Shown: positions 8,276 through 18,447, counted from the first letter of the stretch. The stretch: DNA of 64,000 nucleotides from Stieleria mannarensis (GCF_014154935.1 NZ_JACEHH010000051.1:1-64000), one strand, 5' to 3'. Notes: generated from the sequence alone by a model not told the origin. Program-made: numbers and translations.

Positions 8276-9427
8276 TCAGAACGAGCGTTGGATGGAGAAT
8301 TCGGCGATTTCGGTCAAGCAATTCTTGGCGGCGCCGGTGGGCAATTCGGTGATCGCGTCGAGGGCGCGTTGTTTGAAGTCGGCCGCCGTGCGTGCCGTGA
8401 ATTCCCTGGCGTCGGACCGATCCAGCCAGCCTCGGATCTGGGCGTGGCGGTCGGCGGCCGGGCCTCGCAGCACCTCTAAGATCGCTTGTCGGTTCGTCGG
8501 CGTGGCGGTTTCCAACAGCCGGATCACCGGCAGCGTGATCTTGCCCTGGTCCAGATCCGTTCCCAACGTCTTGCCGACGGTGTGGTCGTCGCCCCACAGG
8601 TCCAGGAAATCGTCGGCGATCTGGAACGCGATCCCCAGGCTGTTGCCGTATTCGGCCAGTCGCGCGATCGTGTCGGCATCGCAACCCGCCTCCGCGGCGG
8701 CCAGGGAGCAGGCCACGCGACACAGTTCGGCGGTTTTTCCCTGGATGATTTCGAAATAGGTGTCGCGGTCGATTTCGACGTCGTCACGGCCGAGCACCTG
8801 GCGCAATTCCCCTTCGCAAACCAACCGCGCGGCTTGTCCGACCCACTGGCACGTGCGGGTGTTTTCAAGCGTTGCGGCCAACTGAAAACTTTGGGCGAAC
8901 AGATAATCGCCCAGCAAGATACTGGTGTGATTGTTCCACTGGGCGTTGATCGTCGGGACGTGGCGGCGCGTCGCGGCTTCGTCCAATACGTCGTCGTGCA
9001 CCAATGTCGCCGTGTGAACCATTTCCAGCACCGCTCCGATCACAACGTTGCTGGAGCGGACCCCACCCAGGGCTTCGGCCATCAGCAGGTGAATGGCCGG
9101 CCGGAGCCGTTTGCCGCCCAAGGCGACTCCGTGACGCAGCAGCGCCGAGACCTCTTCGAGCGGGCTCTGCAATTCCGACCGCAAGCGCGCTTCGACTTCC
9201 GCCAGCGGGCTGAGGATCGGGGCGTAAAGCCGTTGCAGCAAAGCGGCGGCCGGCGGGGCTGGGGGGGAACCAGCTCGCGAGCCGCCAGGACGTGAGCCAC
9301 CCGAAACCGAGCCACCCGAAACCGAGCCACCTGAGCGGGAGCCGCCAGAACGGGTGTCGCCGGCCCGGTAGTGGGCGTCGACTTGAACCGTGTCGGATCG
9401 GTCTCGAAATGTCTCAGAAGCGTCCAT
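8276..9427 (-). CDS. Long-chain polyprenyl diphosphate synthase
   Basis: 383 aa. It condenses isopentenyl diphosphate onto an allylic primer to make a quinone or carrier-lipid side chain. Family motifs are intact: GGKRLRP (104-110), first aspartate-rich DDVLD (D145, D146, D149) and second DDFLD (D272, D273, D276). Overall it looks like octaprenyl/heptaprenyl synthases; chain length cannot be read. Unusually, a ~55-residue N-terminal extension includes a Gly/Ser-rich pentapeptide array (SGGSR/SGGSV) encoded by 15-bp units at 9279-9353. If the extension is not translated, a start closer to PPAPPAAALL would be needed, but no good ATG is there. Confidence 0.9.
   Translation of the reverse strand: MDASETFRDRSDTVQVDAHYRAGDTRSGGSRSGGSVSGGSVSGGSRPGGSRAGSPPAPPAAALLQRLYAPILSPLAEVEARLRSELQSPLEEVSALLRHGVALGGKRLRPAIHLLMAEALGGVRSSNVVIGAVLEMVHTATLVHDDVLDEAATRRHVPTINAQWNNHTSILLGDYLFAQSFQLAATLENTRTCQWVGQAARLVCEGELRQVLGRDDVEIDRDTYFEIIQGKTAELCRVACSLAAAEAGCDADTIARLAEYGNSLGIAFQIADDFLDLWGDDHTVGKTLGTDLDQGKITLPVIRLLETATPTNRQAILEVLRGPAADRHAQIRGWLDRSDAREFTARTAADFKQRALDAITELPTGAAKNCLTEIAEFSIQRSF
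9279..9353. repeat. 15-bp tandem repeat in the polyprenyl synthase N-terminus
   Basis: Five 15-bp units starting at 9279, 9294, 9309, 9324 and 9339. Units two and three are identical (GAGCCACCCGAAACC). They encode the Gly/Ser pentapeptides of the synthase extension and keep the frame. Confidence 0.9.
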
Positions 9428-9552
9428 GGTCTTGCGCGTCGTTGCGGGGATTGGGTCTGGCCGTCAAGTCATACCCTGAAAAACCGCATTTAGAAACCAG
9501 AGACAACCAAAACAATGGGGGCCGAGGTACCGGGGGGCGACGATCGGTCGCA

Positions 9553-10074
9553 TCAGCCCTGGGGTTGGGGCTGGCGCACGAAGGAGCCCGACTGGCCGCC
9601 GGATTTCTCTTCCAGCTGTGTGGGGCCGATCTGCATGGCCCGGTCGACGGATTTCAGCATGTCGTAAACCGTCAGCGATGCGACGCTGGCGGCAGTCAAC
9701 GCTTCCATTTCGATGCCGGTTTTTCCCGAGGTGGTGCAGGTGACCCGGCAGATCAGCTGGTCGGCCGGCCGGGGTAGAGAGGTGTCCGACGTTGACGGAT
9801 GTTCGGCCCACTGAAATTGCACGTCGACCGATTCGATCGGGATCGCATGACAGAGCGGGATCAGGTGGGGTGTCCACTTGGTTGCCGCGATGGCCGCCAG
9901 CCGGGCGACGGCCAGCACATCGCCCTTGCGGCTGGTTCCCTGACGCACCAGTTCGGCCGCCTGGGCGTTCATCGCGATCTGTGACGACGCCGTGGCCATG
10001 CGTTTGGTGACGCGTTTGTCGGAGACATCGACCATGTGGACGTTGCCGTCGGCGTCAAAGTGGTTGGAAGGCAT
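9553..10074 (-). CDS. moaC: Cyclic pyranopterin monophosphate synthase
   Basis: 173 aa; molybdenum cofactor biosynthesis. It opens with HMVDVSDK and has LCHAIPI (C75, H76), SGKTGIEMEALTAAS and the YDMLK block (D138, K141), matching MoaC, with K50 as the second catalytic lysine. The ATG at 10074 is preceded by AGGAGA 11 nt upstream, so it is preferred over the in-frame ATG at 10104. A Pro/Gln-rich tail of about 15 residues is extra. No other moa genes are nearby, but a YpsA-like protein lies 14 kb away. Confidence 0.93.
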   Translation of the reverse strand: MPSNHFDADGNVHMVDVSDKRVTKRMATASSQIAMNAQAAELVRQGTSRKGDVLAVARLAAIAATKWTPHLIPLCHAIPIESVDVQFQWAEHPSTSDTSLPRPADQLICRVTCTTSGKTGIEMEALTAASVASLTVYDMLKSVDRAMQIGPTQLEEKSGGQSGSFVRQPQPQG

Positions 10075-10144
10075 TGAGTGAAGTCTCCTGTTTTTCGACT
10101 TCAATCAATCGAAAAACCTCTTGAATCGCTGCTTGCGGCGTCGG

Positions 10145-11296
10145 TCAGGCCACCGAGCGATACAGCAATTCGGCATTGGTTTTGTCCAGCGGGACCGGGT
10201 TGAAGGTGCCGGTCCATTGTTTGAGTGCTTCTTCGACAAAGCTTTCGATCCCGCTGGCCGGAATCGACAACGCGTTCAAGCTGGTCGCCAAATCGGCTTG
10301 CTCGAGCCAGCCGGTGACCATCTCGGCCAAGCGATCCGGGGCCTCCGATTCGCCGACCGTCGGGTCGACGTCGCGGAGCAATTCCGCGTACCAGTCGCCA
10401 TGGAATTGACCGTTCAGGCGAATCACGGCGGGCAACATCAATCCGACCGCCTGGCCGTGGGTGATGTCGTGCCGGGCGGTCAGCGGGTTGGCGGTGGCGT
10501 GGGCGGCACCGAGCATGGAGGTTTCGATCGCCATGCCGGCAAAGCAGGCGCCGAGCTGCATCCGGCTGCGGGCGTCGATGTCGTCGGGGGATTGCAGCAC
10601 CCGCGAGAATCCTTCGGCCAACAGTCCAAAGGCGCGGCGCGAGTAGGTGATCGACATCGGGTTACGTCGATTGGTCACGTAGGTTTCGATCGCGTGTGAG
10701 ATCGCATCGATGCCCGTCAGTGCGGTCACGCTGCGGGGCTGGGTCAGCGTCAGCTCGGGATCCAACAGCGCGATTCGGCAGGCCGCTTTGGGGTCACCGC
10801 AGGCCATTTTGACGTGGGTTTCGGCGTCACTGATCAACGCGAACGATTGGGCTTCGCTGCCGGTGCCGCTGGTCGTCGGGACGGCGATCATCGGCAACAT
10901 GTCCGCGGTCGCTTTGCCCACCCCGTGGTAGTCGTGAATCGTTCCGCCGCCGGAATAAACAAAATTGATTCCCTTGCAACAATCCATGCTGCTGCCGCCG
11001 CCGAGACCGATCAGCAGGTCCGGTTTGACCTGGGCGGCTTTGGCGACCCCGGCGTCGACCATCGCCGAGGTGGGGTTTTCGGCGAAGTCGTGGAACGATT
11101 CGACGTGCAATCCGGCCGCGCGTAGATTGTCGACGCCGTGTTGAAAGTGGCCGGCGTCGACGATCCCCGCGTCGCTGACGACCAGCACGCACTGGGGGCG
11201 AAACCCTGCGGCCAGCTCACCGAGCCGAGAGAAAACGCCCTGCCCAAAGACAATCCTGGTGCGGGTGATGGCATCAAACGGTGTCAATTCGGTCAT
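10145..11296 (-). CDS. Iron-containing alcohol dehydrogenase
   Basis: 383 aa; NAD(P)-dependent group III alcohol dehydrogenase. The nucleotide-binding GLGGGSSMD (97-105) and the metal ligands D197 and H201 (GIDAISHAIE), H266 (GAAHA) and H280 (THG) are all present, so it should be active. The substrate (simple alcohol, 1,3-propanediol, lactaldehyde or other) cannot be read. Length is typical. It lies 70 bp upstream of moaC on the same strand; a functional link is not obvious. Confidence 0.9.
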   Translation of the reverse strand: MTELTPFDAITRTRIVFGQGVFSRLGELAAGFRPQCVLVVSDAGIVDAGHFQHGVDNLRAAGLHVESFHDFAENPTSAMVDAGVAKAAQVKPDLLIGLGGGSSMDCCKGINFVYSGGGTIHDYHGVGKATADMLPMIAVPTTSGTGSEAQSFALISDAETHVKMACGDPKAACRIALLDPELTLTQPRSVTALTGIDAISHAIETYVTNRRNPMSITYSRRAFGLLAEGFSRVLQSPDDIDARSRMQLGACFAGMAIETSMLGAAHATANPLTARHDITHGQAVGLMLPAVIRLNGQFHGDWYAELLRDVDPTVGESEAPDRLAEMVTGWLEQADLATSLNALSIPASGIESFVEEALKQWTGTFNPVPLDKTNAELLYRSVA

Positions 11297-11537
11297 CGAA
11301 CTCGCGGGAATCGGCGAAGGGGGCGGTGTGAATCAGTCCGGCGGCGAGATTTTACTTGATCAGCCAACCCTGGCCCAAGGGAACATGGCTTTTTCCCGGA
11401 TCGGTCCGCCGCCAGATCGCTGTGCCGTCGTGCCGCTCGCCCGAGCGTGGGAATCCGCGGGTCTCCACCTTCCGGCGAAGCTAGCTACGCATGCTCTGCA
11501 ATTCACGCGAATTCTTGGACGATGTGGCGCAGTCCAG

Positions 11538-12548
11538 CTAAATCTGGTAATTGACGTGTTCGTCGACCGCGTCGGCCGCCGCCGAGCCGCGGACCTTCAA
11601 CGAGGGCTGTTCCAACACCACGGTGGTTTTGGGCGAGACGCTGCGGGTGATCCAGACACTCGATCCGATCACCGAATCACGGCCCACCACGGTTCGGCCA
11701 CCCAGGATGGTCGCGTTGGCGTAAACGACCACTCCATCCTCGATCGTCGGGTGCCGCTTTTGGCCCCGGATCAATGTGCCACTCTCATCCGTTTTGAAGC
11801 TCAGGGCGCCCAACGTCACCCCCTGGTACAACTTGACGTGTTCGCCGATCTCACAGGTCTCGCCGACGACCACACCGGTCCCGTGATCGATGAAGAAGTA
11901 CGCGCCGATCGTCGCACCGGGATGAATGTCGATGCCGGTCTGTTTGTGGGCCCATTCGGTCATCATTCGCGGGATGAACGGAACGTCCAAGCGGACCAGT
12001 TCGTGGGCGATGCGATAGACCGTGATCGCTTCGATGCCGGGGTAGCAAAACACGACTTCATCGGTCGTTTGACAGGCCGGATCGCCGTCGAAGGCCGCTT
12101 GGACGTCCGTGGCCAACGTCTTCCGCAGATCCGGGATGCGTTCCAACAGCTCGATCGCCATCGCCTGGCCCTTGGCCTCGAAATCCGTCTCGCTTTCGCA
12201 GTCGTTGTGCTTGTTGCGGACGCGGTCCTCGTGACGCAGCGCACGAGCGATTTGCGTCGTCAGCTGGTCGTGCAGGGCATCGATCGTGCTGCCGACGTGG
12301 TAGGAAATGTTGCCGGCGTGCAGCCCCACCTTGCGACGATAGCCGGGGTACAAAATGTCCTTGATGTTCAACAGGATTTCGATGACCGCTTCGTAGTTGG
12401 GAAGCGGGCAGTGGCCGAGGTGATTGATCGCATCGTCGGGCGTGTAAGTCGCCACGATGCGCTCGGTCAAACGCGGCAGCTGTTCTTTCAATCGGACGTC
12501 GGATGCCACAACAACCTCACGCGTGTGCTTGGAAACAGAGGGGGCCAC
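11538..12548 (-). CDS. cysE: Serine O-acetyltransferase
   Basis: 336 aa; makes O-acetylserine for cysteine synthesis. The C-terminal half is a left-handed hexapeptide helix, and the active-site block is clear: [11 protein letters not shown] (D207, H209) and [12 protein letters not shown] (H222). The N-terminal helical half is longer than in E. coli CysE (273 aa), in keeping with the larger SAT type. The start is a GTG. It ends 241 bp from the alcohol dehydrogenase start; that gap holds one weak copy of the GAGCGTGG repeat near 11434 and nothing else I recognise. Confidence 0.9.
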   Translation of the reverse strand: MAPSVSKHTREVVVASDVRLKEQLPRLTERIVATYTPDDAINHLGHCPLPNYEAVIEILLNIKDILYPGYRRKVGLHAGNISYHVGSTIDALHDQLTTQIARALRHEDRVRNKHNDCESETDFEAKGQAMAIELLERIPDLRKTLATDVQAAFDGDPACQTTDEVVFCYPGIEAITVYRIAHELVRLDVPFIPRMMTEWAHKQTGIDIHPGATIGAYFFIDHGTGVVVGETCEIGEHVKLYQGVTLGALSFKTDESGTLIRGQKRHPTIEDGVVVYANATILGGRTVVGRDSVIGSSVWITRSVSPKTTVVLEQPSLKVRGSAAADAVDEHVNYQI

Positions 12549-12829
12549 GCAAAAAAAGATAGAGCGTCCAGGGCGACACCTGGTTCACGATCGATCATGC
12601 AACGATCGCGGCGATTACGGTAGCGGAACTCAAGTCGACTTTCGAGCGGGCAGGATTTCCGCTGTGAAAAACGTGACGTCTGCCGAATCCATCCTCCGAC
12701 CGTCCGACCGCCAACCGAGGGAGCCCCCCTGGGAGAACTCCGTCTGTGTGGCGTCATTATACGTCGCGATCCGCCGATGTGTCGTTCGGACTCGCGTCCG
12801 TGTCCCTGGCACTTACCGCATCCCTGGAC

Positions 12830-13213
12830 TTACCGTCCGATGGTCGGCGGATCGTTCAGCAGGAAGTCACGCGGACCACGCACGGTGTAGTACGGGTAGG
12901 CGACCTGGCCGGTCGGCGGTCCGGGAGTGAAATTCTGGCTGGTCGTTGTGTTGCCGCGATGCCCCATCGTCCCCGGCCCCAGATGCGAGCTGTAGTTCAG
13001 CCCCCCCTGCTGCCAGCCGATGTTGCCGGGGACACACCCCGTTCGGCAACCGCTGCCACACGAATTGCAGCTGCCGCCGCCAAGTTTGCCCAGCAGACCG
13101 GTGCCGCTGGAGCAAGCGCCCGAGGAGCAGTTGTTGCGGGTGTGATTATGTAAACATCCGGTGCTGACAACGAGCAAACCGGCCAACGATCCAATCCATA
13201 ACCAACGGTTCAT
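12830..13213 (-). CDS. Small Cys-rich lipoprotein
   Basis: 127 aa. The signal peptide ends in lipobox VSTGC (about residues 16-20). The mature part is rich in Cys, Gly, Ser and Asn, with clusters such as NCSSGACSSG and SCNSCGSGCRTGC, then a Gly/Thr-rich tail. It is probably a lipid-anchored envelope protein, perhaps metal-binding or disulfide cross-linked; the function is unknown. The start is the ATG at 13213, with AAAGGA 8-9 nt upstream. It is divergent from the small secreted protein at 13719. Confidence 0.7.
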   Translation of the reverse strand: MNRWLWIGSLAGLLVVSTGCLHNHTRNNCSSGACSSGTGLLGKLGGGSCNSCGSGCRTGCVPGNIGWQQGGLNYSSHLGPGTMGHRGNTTTSQNFTPGPPTGQVAYPYYTVRGPRDFLLNDPPTIGR

Positions 13214-13718
13214 CGCCGAGTCCTTTTGGGCATCTTGCTTGTGTGGCTGCGCCAAAATCACGAAACGTGATTCGAGATCTGACGACGCCCTCTGATATGT
13301 CCGGCCAGAGTCGCGGGCGGCGCTCGCTGATGCCTCGGTCGATCCTTCAACCTGGCGTCCACGTCGCCGCCCACAGCGGGATTCTCTGGCACACGTTTTC
13401 CATCGACGTTGTGATCGGCTCGGTACACACAATCCGTGCGACCGATACCAGGGATTCCAAATCGCAAACGAACAAAACCCGCAGATTACCCAGGTGTTGC
13501 TAGCAAGGGGGCGGGTTGGCGATGCGGGGGCACCGATTGTCTGTCACGCGTCGCGACCTTTGTCAGACGGTGGTTCTCAGACGCTTTCCACACTCTGGCG
13601 AGCGTGGCCATGTCAAAACCGGGTCCGCCTTGAATCGGCCGACGCGGATTTGGTAGCAGTCCACTCTCGCGTGCATTCCGCATCTTTCGAACGCTTCCTC
13701 GAACCCACCACACACCTG
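13214..13718. other. Divergent intergenic region
   Basis: 505 bp between two small secreted-protein genes. It holds one copy of the repeat with core CTCTGGCGAGCGTGG (13590-13612, family D). No other gene or clear promoter was seen. Confidence 0.45.
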
Positions 13719-14138
13719 ATGAAACTGTCTGCATGGATGACCGCTGTCGCATTGGCGCTACCGCTGGCAGCCGCCGGGTTTGTCGGCAGCGCCGCCGCCC
13801 AAACCGGCATCACGAACTCCACCGTCGTGGTTCCGACGCAAGGGGCGGCCCTGGACGACTATTTGATCAGCCGACTGCGCGCGACGACCGACGATCAGCG
13901 CCAGTATGTCCGCGAGATCGTCAAACTGGTCGACCAGAACAAGCTGGAAAAACGGGTGGTGTTGGCGCTGGAACGCTACGCCCGTCGCAAGAGTCCGTAT
14001 TTTCCGCTGCCGGTCTACGAGCGTGCCCTGCGTGTCGAAGGGTTCAAGCGGGGCGTGACCGTTCCAACGCTGAAAGAGATTGTCGCCCGCAATGGGGCAT
14101 CGGCGGCCCGCACGGTGCGAGATTCGCGATTCCGCTAG
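13719..14138 (+). CDS. Small secreted protein, unknown function
   Basis: 139 aa. The signal peptide (MKLSAWMTAVALALPLAAAG, ending SAAAQ) is clear. The mature part is basic and helical (DDQRQYVREIVKLVDQNKLE, ALERYARRKSPYFPLPVYERAL), with no recognisable enzyme motif. The ATG at 13719 was chosen for the leader; the frame is open further upstream but reads as non-coding. Strand and spacing make it monocistronic. Confidence 0.6.
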   Translation: MKLSAWMTAVALALPLAAAGFVGSAAAQTGITNSTVVVPTQGAALDDYLISRLRATTDDQRQYVREIVKLVDQNKLEKRVVLALERYARRKSPYFPLPVYERALRVEGFKRGVTVPTLKEIVARNGASAARTVRDSRFR

Positions 14139-14276
14139 TGTGATCCAAGGTCTGCCAAAAAACTCATTTTTTGGCCGATCCAAAGGAGAAGGGCTTTCGG
14201 TGGCTCGAGTGCACTCTAACGCTACGGATCAACCCTGCCTTCCGAGGTCATGCGGTTTTTCAAATTAACCCTCCCT

Positions 14277-14459
14277 GGCAGGGAGGGTCGAGCGTAGCGA
14301 GGGGAGGGTTGATTCGTGGTGGTTGAGTTCTTCTGCGCCACAACGAACCCTCCCCGCGTCGTCGCACACTCCTCCGCGACCCTCCCAGGGGGAGGGTGAA
14401 GGCGTCAACTCCTGTAACTTCAGAGGTTAAAAACCGCACCCTCCCTTCCAGGGAGGGTG
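14277..14459. repeat. Cluster of three family A repeats
   Basis: Copies at 14277-14315, 14346-14400 and 14436-14459 fill most of the 355-bp gap between the small secreted protein and the Gfo/Idh gene. Each carries the GGGAGGG palindrome. The middle one is diverged, with a GCGTCGTCGC insert in place of the usual CTCGCTRCGCTCGA. Confidence 0.8.
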
Positions 14460-14493
14460 TTGTCCTCACTCGATGCGTCTAGCGCCGAGGCGG

Positions 14494-15903
14494 CTACAGT
14501 TCCCAGCCGCTGCGGTATTCGCGTGCGACGAACTGGTTGACCTCGGGCACGTTGGTGCTCTTCAGGTTCTTCGCATCCCACTCGATCCGCTTGCCTTCGC
14601 CGGCTCGCAGGGCCAGGTTGCCGACCAGGATCGTTTCGGTCAGGCGTCCGGCGTAGCCGAAGTTGGACATCGTGCCGGGTTCGTATTCACCCTTGATGGT
14701 GCTGACGAACTCCCATTTCTGGCGTTGGTCGTTACCGGCCTTGAACGGGATCCGCGGCAACCATGGGTCGGGGTACTTGTAGTCCGCGAAATCGTCTTCG
14801 GGCAGGATGTCGAACTGGGCACCATAGTCGTTTGCCGAGAACACCATGCCTTTGCTGCCGACGACCAACGCGCCGCTGGTCTTGCGACCGCCTTCGCGTT
14901 GCTTGGCGATGCGTTCTTGGAAGCGTTTGGGAAGCTTGTTGATCAGATCTTCGCGGGGCAATTCGCCGCCGTCATACCAATAGAATTGGCAGGCCGGCAG
15001 ACCTTCGCGTTCGGGGAATTCGAACAACAACGCGCTACTGGCCGGATAGGTTTCGCCTTCGAAGATCCCGGGGTTTTTGACCGCGGTGACGGCGACGGGG
15101 TCCCACAATTTCAGCGCCATGACGGGCATGTTGGTGGTGTGACAGGCCATGTCTCCCAGGGCGCCGGTTCCGAAATCGACCCAGCCGCGCCAGTTAAAGG
15201 AGTGGTAGACGCCCTTTTTGAACGGACGCATCGGCGCCGGGCCGATCCAGGCGTCCCAGTTCAGGTTTTCCGGGATCGGGTCTTCGCCTTCAGGGCGTCC
15301 CTGGCCTTGCGGCCAAACCGGACGGTTGGACCACACGTGGACTTCGCTGACATCGCCGATCGCGCCGCTTTGGATCACTTCGACGGCCGTCCGCAGTCCG
15401 TCTTCGCTGGTGCCTTGGTTGCCCATTTGCGTGACCACGCCCATCTGCTCGGCGGTTTCGCGCATCAGACGGGCTTCGCCGATCGACCAGGTCAGCGGTT
15501 TTTGGCAATAGACGTGCTTCTTCATCCGCATCGCCCGGACGGCCGCCGCGGCGTGGGTGTGGTCGGGCGTGCTGACGGTCACGATATCGATCTTGTCGCC
15601 GACCTTGTCCAGCATTTCACGAAAGTCGCTGAACTTTTCCGCATCGGGAAACTCACGCGCCTTCTTGTTGACGGTGTCGCCGTCGATGTCGCACAGGGCG
15701 GCGATGTTGACGCCGTTTTCGGCGATGTGGCTGGTGTCGCTGCCACCTTTCCCGCCGACACCGATGCACGCCGCACTAAGCCCCTGGAGGGCTGATTCTT
15801 GAGCTTTCAGAACAGGCGAGGTTCCCGTCCAGTAGCCGACTCCTACCGCGCCGGCGGCGGCGGTACGGCCGAGGAAATCACGGCGATTGGTCCGTTTGGT
15901 CAT
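14494..15903 (-). CDS. Gfo/Idh/MocA-family oxidoreductase with Tat leader
   Basis: 469 aa. The leader has the twin-arginine pattern (NRRDFLGRTAAAGAVGVG), so it is exported folded. A Rossmann start (ACIGVGGKGG), VSTPDHTHA and the EKPL-like YCQKPLTW, with Gln in place of the usual Glu, mark the Gfo/Idh/MocA family. The C-terminal half carries substrate-side motifs (HSFNWRGWVDFGTGALGDMACH). Planctomycetes have many such exported members, presumed to oxidise sugars or cyclitols; the substrate is unknown. The ATG at 15903, preceded by AAGGAA 10-12 nt upstream, fits the Tat leader better than the ATG 45 bp further out. Confidence 0.9.
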   Translation of the reverse strand: MTKRTNRRDFLGRTAAAGAVGVGYWTGTSPVLKAQESALQGLSAACIGVGGKGGSDTSHIAENGVNIAALCDIDGDTVNKKAREFPDAEKFSDFREMLDKVGDKIDIVTVSTPDHTHAAAAVRAMRMKKHVYCQKPLTWSIGEARLMRETAEQMGVVTQMGNQGTSEDGLRTAVEVIQSGAIGDVSEVHVWSNRPVWPQGQGRPEGEDPIPENLNWDAWIGPAPMRPFKKGVYHSFNWRGWVDFGTGALGDMACHTTNMPVMALKLWDPVAVTAVKNPGIFEGETYPASSALLFEFPEREGLPACQFYWYDGGELPREDLINKLPKRFQERIAKQREGGRKTSGALVVGSKGMVFSANDYGAQFDILPEDDFADYKYPDPWLPRIPFKAGNDQRQKWEFVSTIKGEYEPGTMSNFGYAGRLTETILVGNLALRAGEGKRIEWDAKNLKSTNVPEVNQFVAREYRSGWEL

Positions 15904-16184
15904 GCAAAAATTCCTTGAGTTGGAAATGACTTGGTTGCAAGGCGTCAAAGCGAGCGGCGCTGAAGGTGGGGGTGGGGTGGGAGCCGTCCTTGCCTGCCAA
16001 CGCTGCCGAATGCGCAGTTAGTAAGACGTAACAGCCCCGCAAGGATAACCCGAAGCCCGCTAATAAACAACGTTCCCCCCGCAGAGTTCGTTGTCAATCG
16101 ACGCCCGATTTGTCACATTGGAGCGTCCACGACGGAACATTCACTTTGCCCCGCTCGCCCCCCCAACCAAATCCCTTGATCGCA

Positions 16185-17540
16185 ATGAAACGCTGCCTCC
16201 CCTTCCGATTGACCCACTCGCTCGGCCTTGCCGCAGTAGGCCTGACGCTCGTCGGATGTGCCCCCGACAAGATGCCGCCCCAAGAATCGGACACTGCTCA
16301 AGCAGCGGCAGAACAGGACGCGGCGGCTGCCGAAAGCGCCGAAAAACCCGTGGTGGAAAAGGACGATCCCCAGGCCGTTGCCGAGCTGGAAGCGGCCGGT
16401 TACCTGATGGAGACCAATAGCGACGGACAAGTCGTGTCCGTTTCGGTGGCCAGCGATTCCGATGTCAGCGACACCTTCGCCAACCTGGCCGGATTGCCGC
16501 ACGTCAAAACGGCTCGCTTCAGCGGCCCCGGCATCACCGACAAAGGCTTGGACGTGCTGGCCGAAATGCAGCGGCTGGAGCGGTTGGATTTCACCGATTC
16601 GGCGATCACCGATGACTCGCTGGATGTGGTTGCGAAACTGCCCCGGCTGCAGGTGCTTTCTCTGCGTCGCGTCGGCGTCTCGGACGAAGGCCTGCAAAAG
16701 CTGGCGCCGCTGCAAAAACTGCGGATGATCGATCTGCGAAACACCAACATCAGCGACGCCGGCATGAACGCCCTGGCCAAGTTGAAATCGCTGCAGGACG
16801 TGCAGCTGGAAAAATCAAAGGTGACCGACACCGGCGTCAAAGAACTCGCCGGACTGCCACTGAAATCCTTTAACGCGAACTACTGCACGTCGTTGACCAA
16901 TGAAACCTTGCACGTGTTCGCCAAGATCCCGACGCTTGAGCAGATCCAACTGGATTACACCAAGATCAACGACGAAGGCATGGCATCGCTGGCGGGGCTG
17001 AAAAAGCTGCGGCGGCTGCGGATCCGCGGCTGCGACGTGACCGGCGAAGGCATTCGGCAAATCGCCGACGCGAAAGAAATGGGACGCTTGGAACTCCGGG
17101 ACACCTCGATCGATGACGAGGGGCTGGGGATCATCGCGAAGTATCCCAAGCTGACGTACCTGGACCTCGGTGAGTGCCGGTTGATCACGCCCGACGGCAT
17201 CAAACAGCTCGGTGCGGCCACCGGGCTGACCTACCTGGGGTTTTGGGAAACGAAACTCAACGACGAAGCCTTCGCCGCCCTGGACGGCTTGGTCCAACTG
17301 GAGACGCTGGACCTGAAAGCGACCGACCTGAGCGATGCGGCCGTCGACACGATCTTGAAGTTCAAAAAGCTGAAGGATCTGAACCTGGCCGGCGTCCAAC
17401 AGATGACCGACGAAGGGTTCGCCAAGCTGGCTGAGTTGCCGAATCTGAAAACGATCAACGTGGCCAATACCCAAATCGGCTACGACGCACTCGATGCGCT
17501 CGAAGAAGCCGACGAGTCGCTGCAAATCATCGAGTACTAA
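16185..17540 (+). CDS. Leucine-rich-repeat lipoprotein
   Basis: 451 aa. Signal peptide with lipobox LVGC, then an acidic Ala/Glu-rich linker (about residues 30-65). From about residue 90 onwards run roughly 14-16 leucine-rich repeats of 23-25 residues of the form TDEGLxxLAxLxxLxxLxL (e.g. ITDKGLDVLAEMQRLERLDF). They resemble the cysteine-less ribonuclease-inhibitor-like LRRs common in planctomycetes. Lipid anchoring and protein or ligand binding at the envelope are likely; no enzyme domain was found. Its stop is one base from the stop of the convergent DUF1571 gene. Confidence 0.88.
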   Translation: MKRCLPFRLTHSLGLAAVGLTLVGCAPDKMPPQESDTAQAAAEQDAAAAESAEKPVVEKDDPQAVAELEAAGYLMETNSDGQVVSVSVASDSDVSDTFANLAGLPHVKTARFSGPGITDKGLDVLAEMQRLERLDFTDSAITDDSLDVVAKLPRLQVLSLRRVGVSDEGLQKLAPLQKLRMIDLRNTNISDAGMNALAKLKSLQDVQLEKSKVTDTGVKELAGLPLKSFNANYCTSLTNETLHVFAKIPTLEQIQLDYTKINDEGMASLAGLKKLRRLRIRGCDVTGEGIRQIADAKEMGRLELRDTSIDDEGLGIIAKYPKLTYLDLGECRLITPDGIKQLGAATGLTYLGFWETKLNDEAFAALDGLVQLETLDLKATDLSDAAVDTILKFKKLKDLNLAGVQQMTDEGFAKLAELPNLKTINVANTQIGYDALDALEEADESLQIIEY

Positions 17541-17541
17541 G

Positions 17542-18447
17542 CTACGGGAAGGTGTAGGTTTCGTTGGTGACGTCAAAGTCCTGGTCGGTCAGTCCGACGT
17601 TGGTTTGAAGATCCCGGTACTCATAGGACTCGACCAAGGGCAACTGGCCGTCGGGGGAATCGGGATCGGGCCAACCGAAGCTACGGTAGCTGGTGATCAA
17701 CAACCGCTCGGGGTCGTACACGATCTCGGCCAACGAAAAATCGTCTTCGCCGCCGCCGGGTTGACTGCGAGTGGCTTTGATCAATTCGCAGTTGCGTCCG
17801 TCGAATTCGTAATCGCGGGTGATCGTCACCGTGACGTCGGGATTGTTCAAGTCTTTCTTGCCACGCTCGATCAGTTTTTCGACCAGGCCGGTGATGCCGA
17901 TTTCATAGATCGGGTAGCGTTGGCCGGCCATGGCGAGCATCCCGGTGGGATCCAGCCACAGGGTTTTCCAGTTGAGCAACACGGTGACTTCGTGCACGGC
18001 CATCTTGCCGTCGTACAGATCCTTGCCCCAGATCACCTCGCGGCCCGCGGTGGCTTCGGGGGCGTGGAATTTCAAGTAAATCCGTATCGGCGCGTCGTTG
18101 GTTTCGTTGCGGTGACGGGTTTGGATTTTGACATCCATTTCGCTGCGCTCGTTCAACGCGCCCGATTCACTGCGGTCCTGTTTGATGAACCGCGCCGTGT
18201 AATCCTGCAACGAGTCATCCATCGACGCCAGCGCCTGGTCGGCCAGTTGCAACACCTCCGCGATCGACGATTGCCGCGTCCGCGGAGTCGCTTCGGCGGC
18301 ATCGGCCGGCAACTCTTCCATGATGGTCGGCGCCAGATCTTGGCGGACATCGTTTTTGTTGCGCATCACCGATGCGAGTGCCACCGAGCCGACAAGGAGC
18401 GCCGGGACGACAAGGACCCAGCCGCGCCGAGATTTAGAGGGTGCCAT
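17542..18447 (-). CDS. DUF1571 family exported protein
   Basis: 301 aa. One N-terminal hydrophobic segment (WVLVVPALLVGSVALASV) precedes a soluble domain with DYTARFIKQDR, IYLKFHAPEATAGREVIW, HEVTVLLNWKTLWLDPTG and the C-terminal PLVESYEYRDLQTNVGLTD. This pattern is DUF1571, an outer-membrane-lipoprotein-carrier-like (LolA-type) fold common in planctomycetes. The function is unproven. It is convergent with the LRR lipoprotein gene with a one-base gap. Confidence 0.8.
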   Translation of the reverse strand: MAPSKSRRGWVLVVPALLVGSVALASVMRNKNDVRQDLAPTIMEELPADAAEATPRTRQSSIAEVLQLADQALASMDDSLQDYTARFIKQDRSESGALNERSEMDVKIQTRHRNETNDAPIRIYLKFHAPEATAGREVIWGKDLYDGKMAVHEVTVLLNWKTLWLDPTGMLAMAGQRYPIYEIGITGLVEKLIERGKKDLNNPDVTVTITRDYEFDGRNCELIKATRSQPGGGEDDFSLAEIVYDPERLLITSYRSFGWPDPDSPDGQLPLVESYEYRDLQTNVGLTDQDFDVTNETYTFP